Assembly: GCA_963930775.1 (NCBI GenBank)
Contig: OZ005695.1
Location: 7,998,001 to 8,062,000, forward strand
Origin: Cliona cf. orientalis
Taxonomy: Eukaryota > Porifera > Demospongiae > Clionaida > Clionaidae
Length of the DNA: 64,000 nt
Direction of reading: 5' to 3'
Part shown: piece by piece, positions 45,001 through 55,249 of the stretch
How positions within the stretch are numbered: position 1 is the stretch's first letter
Layout of the letters: each line of letters opens with the position of its first letter
Made by a program: the position numbers and the translations under genes
The notes under the pieces: generated by a model
The model's database searches: none
Told to the model about the DNA's origin: nothing
What the model saw: the letters and a program-made list of their open reading frames with translations, nothing else

Positions 45001-47280
45001 ATGGGACGGCCTGGATACAAGGCTAGGTTGCTGCAAATTTTAGCTCTTCTCCCTCTGATAAGAATAGCTCCAGTCTGCTGTCAATACGCGGAGGACAACG
45101 AGCTGACACTACTAGCAGCCATTCGGAGCAATGAAAGTGGATTAGAGGTTCGCACTCTTTTCGAATTCTCTGGACATTATGGATTTAGTAGAACAAGCGA
45201 ACGACCTGATCATGACTTGCAATTGGAGCCTCAGATGGACTTATACTTTATTCCCAATCACAGTCTATCTTCAGAGTGTGGTGATCAATACTTTCGATGC
45301 CAAAAACTTTTGGTTGTCTGTGCTCAAAATGATAGTGGAGAACTGAGTATCATCTTTGTACCACTGGAGAATGGTGCACTCCTTTTAAGCTATTGGCACA
45401 ATTCAACGATGATAGAGAGAAGTATTTTTATTATAATTAGCTCCAACTGTAGCCCCACCGTATTCTATAACATTGATGGCAAAGTTTATACAGTTTGCAT
45501 TAACTCATATCATCTTTATGTTGCTGTATATGAGGTACAGCTAAATTTGAGTGGCTCGGTGACCAAGGTAGAAAATGCAGAACTTGTTGAACCATTGATA
45601 ACAAGTATCAATTTGTCATCCTCACTATCACTGTCAAACTTCATTAATGTAAATCACATGATCTTCTTTGCTGTTGGAAATACCATCATTGTTATGGATA
45701 TTCTTGACAAGACACGGACACAGCAATATCCAGAATTACCCGAATGTGCTCAAATTCACAAACTCGTTTCTATTACTGGTACTGGGAATCAAAAATTACT
45801 GGTAGCCTATTGCACAGATGGATACATTTGCTTTGATCCAGTGTTTGGAGACTGGCATGGACTGGCATACAACATTTCCCAAGAGATGGGGTACCATACC
45901 TATGTCCTGACAACAGCTACAGAGTTACCCATTTCATTAATGGTACTTTAGAGTTTTCAGTAAGAGGTGTGTTAACAAATACAATCACCAGTGTAAATAT
46001 CAGCAGTGGTTTCTGCTTTGAATCTCAAAACAGAACGTATTTTGCCTATAGTAACTCAGATCAACAGCACTACAATGTCAACGTGTACGATTTCACCACA
46101 CAAAATCACTTAGTCTACCCTAGGCCTGTATCCCCTTATGACTGCTCAGCTACACCACACAAGGACTGCCCCCAATTACTCTTCTTAGAAAATCAGTATC
46201 TTGTTATCCGTGATGCAATCTGCAATCTTATTCTTGATACTACCATGAATTTCAGTTTGCTAATCAACACCTCTAGTGGTATTGCTGACATTCTTGCCAT
46301 TCTCCATAGCAACGCTCATACTTCAGAAAAAACAACATCTCCAGGTATTACATCCGGGTTAATCAGTTTCAGATCTCCAGATCACACTAATAGTGTTATT
46401 TTCACGCCACTTATTACTAGTAGTACTGTAGACATTGGTCCTGGTATTAGCCACTCTGAGAGCCCTACTGTCATAACACTGATTAGTCAGTTCTCTAGAG
46501 TACATATCCACCCAATGCATACTTCAGTACCTTTAAGCACTGCTTTTGCTACACCCATTTCCACAGTAAACAATCCTACTGTGACCACATACACAGATGC
46601 TCCTACATCAATTACTGTACGCAACAAATCTGTGGGGATAATTTTGACAGCTGTCATTGGACTGATTGTCATCATCATCATTTTAGTAACAGTTGCTGTT
46701 GGTTTTTCTATCCAGCACTGCCGGAGAAAAAAATGGTAGGTCTCGTGATTAAATGAGCTCCTGCATGATTTGAATTTTTTTTATTAATTTGCAGGTGCAG
46801 CACTGCATCATTTTATAGAACTCCAAGTATGTTTCGTAGTGATTATCTCATATTTACAGTAAATTATTATGGGACCACCTGTTAGCTATATATAGATAGA
46901 GCAGCAGTAGCTAGGCTTTAGACCCTATAGGTTTATAGCTATAGCTATATTATCGTGGTGGGAGTAAAATAATTAATATCACTGAATATCAGGCTGTTCA
47001 TCAGGCTATAATTATAACTTGATAATATGATATTATACTGCATACACTAATTAAGGAAGACCAGACGTTTCATGCTTTTTACTATTATACAGGATTGAGA
47101 TTCTATACTAACCGGAGTCCTCCTGTGTCACTACTCACTGCCGGCAGTGCTCAAGCAGAGGAGGAGGAGGACTCAGAGGAGGAGGAAGAGGGTGAAAGTC
47201 ATAAGATGATGGAAACCCACTCATGGCACTCAAGGGAAACACGTTTTGACAAGGGATGGAGATGGACATCTACAGTGTGA
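45001..47280 (+). pseudogene. MGRPG-type receptor with acidic PDZ tail, broken by a 5-bp insertion
   Basis: Exons: 45001-46344, 46597-46735, 46795-46826 and 47093-47280. Everything is intact except a 5-bp gain in ACTGGCATGGACTGGCATAC (45851-45870). There the related genes have a single ACTGGACTGGCAT or ACTGGAATGGCAT; the gain shifts the frame after FDPVFGDWHG. Signal peptide: LLQILALLPLIRIAPVCC. Ectodomain motifs: HSLSSECGDQYFRCQKLLVV, SIIFVPLENGALLLSYW, NCSPTVFYNIDGKVYTVCIN, PYDCSATPHKDCPQLL. Helix: IILTAVIGLIVIIIILVTVA. Tail: QHCRRKKW, RLRFYTNRSPPVSLL, a glutamate tract, and FDKGWRWTSTV, a class I PDZ ligand. The intron before the helix (252 bp) is a multiple of three and stop-free, so it could be retained. 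The lesion could be an assembly error or a null allele. Confidence 0.8.
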
Positions 47281-47524
47281 CTAATAATATAATCAACATG
47301 CAGTGCATGCCATCCAGTCATCACATACAATCATTCTTATTGACAATTAATGTGCATCATTATAATAATTATTGTTATTCACCATACTAAATAACTTAGC
47401 CCACCTTGACCAATGGGATCCACAGTATTTAGCATCAGCTTGGGGCCATCGATTGGGATGCTATTAATACTGTAGATCCCTTGTCCTCGGTGTCTATTAT
47501 TTAGTGCTATAAATCAAAATGTGC

Positions 47525-47975
47525 ATAATATTATGATACGGTCGGGTATGGTTTCCATCAATTATTCACATGGAAACTACGTACACTATGAGAGTATACA
47601 AGATTATCCTAACATTAACTATATTATAGTTCAGGGATTGAAAACGTCACCCTTATGGGACTTTTTACTGAATGAGTTTGCATGCAGTGGCATTTCTGTG
47701 ATTCAGTGTTCCACAGGAAATTCCGTGACTTGAATATTATAGGCAAATGCTGACATTCATTTGTTGTGTTTTTTAAAGTCTTAAATATTAGCTATTCTTA
47801 ATTATTATAGCTAGATGTTGCATTTAATTTCCATCATGCAGTTATAATCTTCTCCTCCAACTTGAGTCACATGCATGATGGCTATTGTTGTTATACGTCC
47901 ACAAAATCTATTAAATGCTCCACAGACTGAAGTGACATGTAAAGTAGCAACTGGCAAAAATTAATTATCAACTTT
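47525..47975 (+). pseudogene. fused relics of an MMGSCS ectodomain and a PPSY-type tail
   Basis: The part 47540-47660 matches the coding stretch around VCINNYSHGNYTMRVYEV and SSGIENV of the gene at 29504. At 47665 it passes straight into sequence from intron 1 of the MLALL type (TTTTTACTGAATGAG … CATGCAGTGGCATTTCTGTG). The part 47841-47970 fuses the first and last PPSY-type tail exons (TTATAATCTTCTCCTCCAAC … GAAGTGACATGTAAAGTAGC) and lacks the PPSY exon. This is the scar of two lost genes between MGRPG-type copies. Confidence 0.75.
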
Positions 47976-47983
47976 TTTATGCA

Positions 47984-48200
47984 GGTTTGACGACCTAGCG
48001 GATTTTAATAATCCGAGGCTGTATTTATAATATTATTATGGCTATGTTGTTGTATCAGTCCCGTTCCTAGACGCACGCAAGAATGTGACTTGGGAATGAG
48101 ACCGAGAATACACTGCCTGCGCATGCTCAAAAGATAAATGAATGGGACTTTGTTTACTCAGACTAATCACTGGCCCAATTGGAGGGTACGTGGTTACGAC
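47984..48200 (+). promoter_or_regulatory. MGRPG-type promoter block, copy 3
   Basis: It contains TAATCCGAGGCTGTAT, CCCGTTCCTAGACGCACGCA, GTGACTTGGGAATGAGACCG and CCTGCGCATGCTCAAA in the conserved order, about 60-200 bp before the ATG at 48201. Confidence 0.55.
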
Positions 48201-50416
48201 ATGGGACGGCGTGGATATGAGGCTAGGCTGCTGCAAATTTTAACTCTTCTCCCTCTGATAAGAATAGCTCCAGTCTGCTGTCAATACGCGGAGGACTACG
48301 AGCTGACACTACTAGCAGCCATTCGGAGCAATGAAAGTGGTTTAGAGGTTCGCACTCTTTTCCCTGAATATTATGGCTCTAGTAGAGCAAGCCAATGGTC
48401 TGATTATGATTTGGAGCCTCAGATGGACCTATATTTTATTCCCAATCACAGTCTGTCTTCAGAGTGTGGTGATCAATACTTTCGATGCCAAAAACTTTTG
48501 GTTATCTGTGCACAAAATGATAGTGGAGAATTGAGTATTATCTTTGTACCACTGGAGAATGGTGTACTCCTTTTAAGCTATTGGCACAATTCAATGATGA
48601 TAGAGAGAAGCATTTTTATTGTAAATAGCTCTAACTGTAGCCCCACCGTATTTTACAACATTAACAACAAAGTTTATACAGTCTTGCATCAACTCCCACT
48701 ATCTTTATGCTGCTGTATATGAGGTACAGCTAAATTTGAGTGGCTCAGTGACCAAATTTGAAGGTGCAGAATTTGTTGAACCGTTGGTAACAAGTATCAA
48801 TTTATCATCCTCACAGCCACTGTCAAACTTCGTTAATGTGAATCACATGATCTTCTTTGCTGTTGGAAACACCATTATTCTTATGGATATTCTTGACAAG
48901 ACACAGACACATAAATATCCAAAATTATCCGAATGTGCTCAAATTCACAAACTCATTTCTATTACTGGTACTGGGAACCAACAGTTACTGGTAGCCTATT
49001 GCACAGATGGATACATTTACTTTGATCCAGTGTTTGGAGACTGGAATGGCATACAACATTTCTCAAGTAATGGGGTACCATACCTATGTCCTGACAACAG
49101 CTACAGAGTTACCCATTTCATCAATGGTACTTTACAGTTTTCAGTAAGAGGTGTGTTAATAAAAACAATCAACATTGTAAATATCAACAGTGGTATCTGC
49201 TTTGAATCTCAAAACAGAATATATTTTGCCTACTCAGATCAACAACACTACAATGTCAATGTGTATGATTTCACCACACAAAATCACTACCCTGTATCCC
49301 CTTATGACTGCTCAGCTACACCACACAAAAACTGCCCCCAATTACTCTTTTTAGAAAATCAGTATCTTGTTATCCGTGATGCCATCTGCAATCGTATTCT
49401 TGATACCACCATGAATTTCAGTTTGCTAATCAACATCTCTAGTGGTATTGCTGACATTCTTGCCATTCTCCATAGCAACACTCATAGTACTTCAGCAAAA
49501 ACATCTTCTCCAGGTACTACATCCACATTAATCAGTTTCATATCTCCAGATCACACTAATAGTGTTATTTTCATGCCACTTATTACTAGCACTGCAGATA
49601 TTGGTCCTGGTATTAGCCAATCTGAGAGCCCTACTGCCATAATATTAGTCAGTTCTCTAGAGTATACATATCCACCCATACTTCATCACCTTTAAGCACT
49701 GCTTTTTCTACACCCATTTCCACAGTAAACGTTGCTACTGTGACCACATACACAGATGCTCCTACATCGATTACTGTACACTACAAATCTGTGGGGATAA
49801 TTTTGACAGCTGTTATTGGACTGATTGTCATCATCATCATTTTAGTGACAGTTGCTGTTGGTTTTTCTATCCAGCACTGCCGGAGAAAAAAATGGTAGGT
49901 CTCATGTCATTGATTGAAAATGAGTTCCTGCAGGCATGCATGCTTTGAATTTTTATTAATTTGCAGGTGCAGGACTGCATCATTTTATAGAACTCCAAGT
50001 ACGTTTCTTAGTGATTGTCTCATATTTAGAGTAACTTATTACGGGACCACCTGTTAGCTATATAATATAGATAGCAGCAGTAGCTAGGCTTTAGACCCTA
50101 GCTTTATAGCTATTGTCATATCGTGAATAATTAATATCACTGAATTTCAGGCTGCTTATCAGGCTATAATATTATATTAATGAATACACTAATTAAGGAA
50201 GACCAGACTTTTCATGCTTTTGACTATACAGGATTGAGATTCTACACCAACCGGAGTCCTACTGTGTCACTACTCACTGCCGGCAGTGCTCAAGCAGAGG
50301 AAGACTCGGAGGACTCGGAGGAAGAGGGTGAAAGTCACAAGATGATGGAAACCCACTCATGGCACTCAAGGGATTCACGTTTTGACAAGGGATGGAGATG
50401 GACAACTACAGTGTGA
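48201..50416 (+). pseudogene. MGRPG-type receptor with acidic PDZ tail, broken by one extra base
   Basis: Exons: 48201-49513, 49756-49894, 49967-49998 and 50232-50416. The only coding lesion I find is an extra base near 48683 (ACAGTCTTGCATC where the intact gene has ACAGTTTGCAT), which diverts the frame after NNKVYTV. The stop near 49695 lies in the intron before the helix and is not a lesion. Ectodomain, helix (LTAVIGLIVIIIILVTVAVG) and tail (RLRFYTNRSPTVSLLTAG, acidic run, FDKGWRWTTTV) are otherwise intact. Part of its intron is identical to the pseudogene at 62416 over 181 bp. Confidence 0.8.
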
Positions 50417-50639
50417 CTAATATAATCGACATGCTGTGCCATCCATTCATCTCATGCAATCATTCTTATTGTGCATCATTATTATTATTCACTGTACTAA
50501 ATAACTTAGCCCACCTTAACTTGGCAATGGGATCCACAGTATTTAGTATCAGCTTGGGGCCATCGATCGGGATGCTATCAATACTACGATCCCTTGTCCT
50601 CGGTGTCTAACTATTATTAATTTTAGTGCTATAAATCAA

Positions 50640-51425
50640 AATGTGCATGTGATACAGTCGGGTATGATATTAGTACATGGTTACCATCAGTTATTCACAT
50701 GGAACTACGTACACTATGAGAGTATATAAGGTTATATCCTAACATTAACTAGTTCAGGGATTGAAAACGTCATTTTTTACTGAATGAGTTTGCATGCAGT
50801 GGCATTTCTGTGATTCAGTATTCCACAGGAAATTCCGTGACTTGAATAATATTATAGGCAAATGCTGATATTCATTTGTTGTGTTTTTTGAAGTCTTAAA
50901 TATTAGCTATTCTTATAATTTTGAACATATTTTTATGAGCTAGATTTGCATTTAAATTTCCACCACGCAGTTGTAATCTTCTCCTCCCGGCAACTAGACA
51001 GTGTAGCTAACACTGTGGATGGACAAATGGGTAAGTAGCTACCAACATACATGCATGATATTATACAAAAAGTGGTCATACAACATACTATGATTCATCA
51101 CTGCTTGTCAACTTTGAGCTTTCTCAGGGAGCCAGTGCAAAGTCTAAATGCATGGTAAAAAAAACTTGTTTTCTATTCCATTTATAATGTTCACATATCT
51201 TTTCTACAACATTATAATAATATTATTGTGGCACCACCACCATCGTATTCATCAGTGATCAGCCTTGAAATTATTATTGAAGGTAATATGCATGCTCTGA
51301 TAATACTGAGTCACATAATTATTATGATTGCTATTGTTGTTATACATCCACAGAATCTAATGCTCCACATGCAGACTGAAGTGACATGTAAAGTAGCAAC
51401 TGGAAAAAGTAAATTATTAACTTTT
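50640..51425 (+). pseudogene. fused relics of an MMGSCS ectodomain and a PPSY-type tail, second copy
   Basis: The layout is as at 47525 but with more tail. An ectodomain scrap (50690-50775) is joined to MLALL-type intron 1. It is followed by tail exons near 50971-51030 (ACTAGACAGTGTAGCTAACA), 51229-51281 (APPPSYSSVIS) and 51353-51413 (GAAGTGACATGTAAAGTAGC). The last exon has lost its normal stop (ACTGGAAAAAGTAAATT). No head exon precedes it. Confidence 0.75.
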
Positions 51426-51429
51426 TATG

Positions 51430-51641
51430 CAGATTTGACGACCTAGCTGATTTAATAATCCGAGGCTGTATTTATGTTGCACTTGTATGATGTATTAGTC
51501 CCGTTGCTAGACGCACGCAAGAATGTGACTTGGGAATTAGACCGAGAATACGCCGCCTGCGCATGCTCAAAGGATAATAGAACAAATTTCTGTTTACTCA
51601 TCCATTGACTAATCAACTAACAATTGAAGGGTGGTTACGAC
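51430..51641 (+). promoter_or_regulatory. MGRPG-type promoter block, copy 4
   Basis: The same ordered motifs (TAATCCGAGGCTGTAT, CCCGTTGCTAGACGCACGCA, GTGACTTGGGAATTAGACCG, CCTGCGCATGCTCAAA) lie ahead of the truncated copy at 51642. Confidence 0.5.
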
Positions 51642-52342
51642 ATGGGACGGCCTGGGAGATACGAGGCTAGACTGCTGCAAATTTTAACTCTTCTCCCTCT
51701 GATAAGAATAGCTCCGGTCTTCTGTCAACACGCGGAAGACTACGAGCTGACACTACTAGTAGCCATTCGGAGCAATGAAAGTGGATTAGAGATTCGAACT
51801 CTTTTCGAATTCTCTGGACATTATGGATTTAGTAGAGCAAGCGAATGGCCTGATCATGACTTGAAATTGGATCCTCAGATTGCTTTATATTTTATCCCCA
51901 ATCACAGTCTGTCTTCAGAGTGTGGTGATCAATAGCAACTTCCGATGCCAAAAACTTTTGGTTGTCTGTGCACAAAATGACAGTGAAGAACTGAGTCTGA
52001 GTATCATCTTTGTACCACTGGACAATGGTATGCTCCTTTTAAGCTATTGGCACAATTCAGTAATGACAGAGAGAAGCATTTTTATTGTGAATCAGTGTTC
52101 TACAACATTAACGACACAGTTTATACAGTTTGCATTAACTCCCACTATCTTTATGCTGCTGTATATGAGGTACAGCTAAATTTGAGTGGCTCGGTGACCA
52201 AGTTAGAAGGTGCAGAATTTGTTGAACTGTTGGTAATAAGTATCAATTTATCATCCTCACAGCCACTATCAAACTTCATTAATGTAAATCACATGATCTC
52301 CTTTCAGTGCTGTTGGAAACACCATTATTGTTATGGATATTC
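51642..52342 (+). pseudogene. 3'-truncated MGRPG-type receptor
   Basis: It starts MGRPGRYEARLLQILTLL. An indel after ECGDQ (CAATAGCAACTTCCG, near 51931) gives a stop and frameshift. A further deletion removes the NCSPT motif near 52090, and an insertion near 52303 splits FFAVGN. Homology ends at ATGGATATTCT (52342), where a T-run begins. Confidence 0.8.
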
Positions 52343-52857
52343 TTTTTTTTTTTTTTTCTCTCTATAAAATGTTTATGCGATTATATGCAAAGGTACATGT
52401 ATCAGTGATGTGGGTCACTATAATAGTACATGCACCAACTAAAACTTATAAGGACAATAACACAACACTAACTGAATAATCACGTTAAGAGTGCCCACTC
52501 AATCATTATGCATACAGGCCTTGTGCTTTCTGCTCATGCGCATAACATTGAATATTATGTACTGGTAAAGGTCGTCAATAATGCTAGTGGCACACGTTCA
52601 ACTGGTAAGCTATCCACTGACTGAAATGCAAAGCCCCATCGAATCAGAATGTAAGATACCTATATGTACCTAGCCTACATCTGGTGCAGAGAGAGAGTCA
52701 GTGGTGGTGTTTTGACTGATATCATGAAGAGCCCTTAGCTATTAAAATCAAGGGCTCTCGGGGTCTATAAGCCTTTGATACAACCAAGTAGCAACAAAAG
52801 CAGATCTATAGATTGCGCATGTGCGCGCGGGGTATGTGCTCTATAGAGCTCTAGTTA
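52343..52857 (-). mobile_element. insertion with T-run left end, probable reverse-strand retroposon or R1-related element
   Basis: It begins with about 15 T's (52343-52357) abutting receptor coding sequence, as a poly(A) tail would look on the opposite strand. It ends with GCGCGCGGGGTATGTGCTCT, the terminus of repeat R1. After 52858 the sequence is MLALL-type intron 1. The central 400 bp is unassigned; a short inverted pair AAGAGCCCTTAG…CAAGGGCTCT lies at about 52728-52758. Confidence 0.45.
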
Positions 52858-54296
52858 TGCATATGCTACAGGTGCAGTGTAGTCTACAGTACCAACCACC
52901 ATGGGTGCACATGTGTGTAGCTAGTCTATATACTCTCCATTGTTTCACTATGAGGTGATAATTTATTACACAATGCCACTTTTGAATGGATGTGCATGCA
53001 GTGGCATGCATTTCTGTCACTCGGTGTTCCCGAGGAAATTTCATAATAATTATTATGTGATCTGTATAGTTACTGTTCTGTAGGGTGTACACTAGTATTA
53101 GCTTTCAGGCTCTTCATATCATCCTTTGAACAGGTGTACAAGAAGTATTAGAGAAAAAATCTGCTAATTTTGTGGATGATGATAGTATTCAATTCAGTTT
53201 ATGCCCAAATAGCCTTCTTTCAACAAAATTATGTAGCTGGTAGTGAGTAGCTACAGCTTATGTTTGTATAGGCACAAACAGAGCGGATTAGCTACATGAA
53301 CAGTACATTACTCCATACATGCAACAACTGTCAAGCAACATACTCAGTGGAGTAGGAAGCAATCGCGTGTTGCAGGGTCCACTGATACAAGTTGTGGATG
53401 TGGCTTTGATTACTGACCATATAATTATTCTTTTGTAGACGTCATATTTTAGCAGACTTTTATAAAAAAATCTGATATAATACAATGATAATATTATGAT
53501 GAAAATCAGAAGAAAACATACACAAGGATTTGTATCAAGCCTGGTTACTGGGGGAGCCAGGCCCCCCCCCCCCCCTTCTGAAATATTGGGGGAGGAGGGG
53601 GGCCAGTGACCCCCGGCCCCCCTGGTTCCTATTCCACTGATACTACAAACAAAAAAACTCCCAAATGGTCCCTTTTCTCATAGCTGCTGGTCACAATTAT
53701 TATTAGGCAAAATACTTGTCAATGATATTATTATTAATTATTTGTTGTGTCTCTTGAAATCTTAGCTATAATATTCTTATTTTAAATTTAAACACAATGA
53801 TTATTATAGCTAAATGTTGCATTTTAAATTTCCATTGTGCAGTTATAACCTTCTCCTCCAACTGGATAGTGTGGGTAACACTGTGGATGGACAAATGGGT
53901 AAGTATACATGCATGACGTTAACAGCAGCTACATCGGATATAAAATTAATTATCGTAGAGCATACTATGGTTGGGTTAAGCTTAGCTATTTACTCGTCAT
54001 TCTTCAGTGAATCGGTGGGAACTTCGAAAATTAGTGGTCAAAAAAATGTTTTATAGCTACTGCCATAATGTGTAGCTTTTCTATGATATTATAGACTCAG
54101 ATGATATCGTGGCACCACCACCATCGTATTCATCAGTGGTCAGTGAAATTATTCATGAAGGTATTGTTATCATTAATGCATGCTCTGACAATACTGAGTC
54201 ACATGATGGTTATTATTAATCTGCAGAAACCGATGCTCCACAAACTGAAGCTTTTGAAGTGACATGTAAAGTAGCAATTATTGACAAAAATTAACT
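52858..54296 (+). pseudogene. headless PPSY-type tail
   Basis: It matches intron 1 and the last three exons of the gene at 38321: 53842-53898 (YNLLLQLDSVGNTVDGQM), 54094-54160 (DSDDIVAPPPSYSSVVSE) and about 54228-54295 (EAFEVTCKVAI). No ectodomain or helix precedes it, since the truncated MGRPG copy and an insertion occupy that place. The PPSY motif is intact, but there is nothing to attach it to. Confidence 0.75.
53345..53639. mobile_element. MITE with CAGTGGAGTAGGAA termini, paralogous insertion
   Basis: It has the same termini and the same ATACT target duplication (53340-53344, 53640-53644) as 40586-40875. The right end has one substitution (TTCCTATTCCACTG). It contains a C-run (53564-53575). 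Confidence 0.9.
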
Positions 54297-54358
54297 GTCA
54301 ATTTTTATATAAGCTTATGCAGATTTGACGGCCTAGCTGATTTTAATGATCTGTATTA

Positions 54359-54726
54359 GGCCATACCAAGTTAATTTTTTGTTTCTCGGATTCGGCGGGT
54401 CTGTTTTTGGCTGATTTAAAAAAAAAATAAAATTTTTTTAATTAACATTCCTCACATTATGATAGTGACAGGCCAGGAGTACTCTTTAGAAAGAACACTC
54501 TTGATCTGCTACTGATAGTGCTATAAGCTAAACGATCTTCAAAACTGCTCTAGAATGCAAGTATTCACTACTAAAATGATAGCTGGCTGTCTGTGGACTG
54601 GTGATGCTCACGATTTACTAGGCCACACCTCCTGTTAATTATTTTTTTTTTATTTTCATGTCGACCACCCTGGTCTGTTTCCAGCTCCTGTTTGTCCGAG
54701 AAACAAAACATCAAATTGGTATGGCC
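54359..54726. mobile_element. PIF/Harbinger-like MITE, GGCCATACCAA termini
   Basis: About 33 bp of inverted repeat (GGCCATACCAAGTTAATTTT; complement of GGCCATACCAATTTGATGTT), both continuing to TTGTTTCTCGGA. The TTA target duplication lies at 54356-54358 and 54727-54729, as in the MITE at 21695. It is non-coding, 368 bp. Confidence 0.85.
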
Positions 54727-54747
54727 TTATGACTATAATATATTATT

Positions 54748-55063
54748 CAGGGGCGGCTGAGGGTAGGTCAGTTTGGGGGGGCAGTCAGGTACCCACAAAT
54801 TTTATAACGAATGTCATATAGTACAGTTCGGTATACAGAGCTTGTAGCTAGCTAGTTAGGTCCACCTTCATCATTAGAATTTTGGTTCAATGAACTTGAA
54901 TTGATGATAGCTAGTAGATGAGTTGCCAGAAATACAGTGTACATGCATCATAATAATAATGTAGGTCTAAGTATAGCCATCCAGTTTGGGGGGGGCAAGG
55001 CCCACTGATCTTAACTTTGGGGGGGCGATTGCCCCCCCTGCCCCCCCTGTTCCGCCTCCCCTG
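54748..55063. mobile_element. CAGGGGCGG MITE
   Basis: CAGGGGCGGCTGAGG at the left and CCGCCTCCCCTG at the right form imperfect termini, with direct repeat TTATT on both sides (54743-54747, 55064-55068). It contains internal GGGGGGGC and GCCCCCCC tracts. It is related in termini and 5-bp duplication size to 2324-2717. It removed or displaced the left half of the next promoter block. Confidence 0.7.
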
Positions 55064-55068
55064 TTATT

Positions 55069-55249
55069 GTATGTTGCATTAGTCCCGTTCCTAGACGTTG
55101 CAAGAATGTGACTTGGGAATGAGACCGAGAATACACTGCCTGCGCATGCTCAAAAGATAATTGAATATGTAGAACGGGACTTTCCAAAAATTCTGTCACT
55201 CCCACTGACTAATCAACTGACAATTGCATGAGGGTGGTACCGTTAAAAC
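55069..55249 (+). promoter_or_regulatory. MGRPG-type promoter block, copy 5 (shortened)
   Basis: It retains TTAGTCCCGTTCCTAGACG, CAAGAATGTGACTTGGGAAT, CACTGCCTGCGCATGCTCAA and CTCCCACTGACTAATCAACT. The TAATCCGAGGCTG part is missing because mobile elements occupy that place. This is the promoter of the intact gene, so the retained part is likely sufficient. Confidence 0.55.

Noticed and set aside
49695..49755. Stop codon at the end of the 48201 frame taken as a lesion
   Set aside because: It lies inside the intron whose donor (49513) and acceptor (49755) are shared with related genes.
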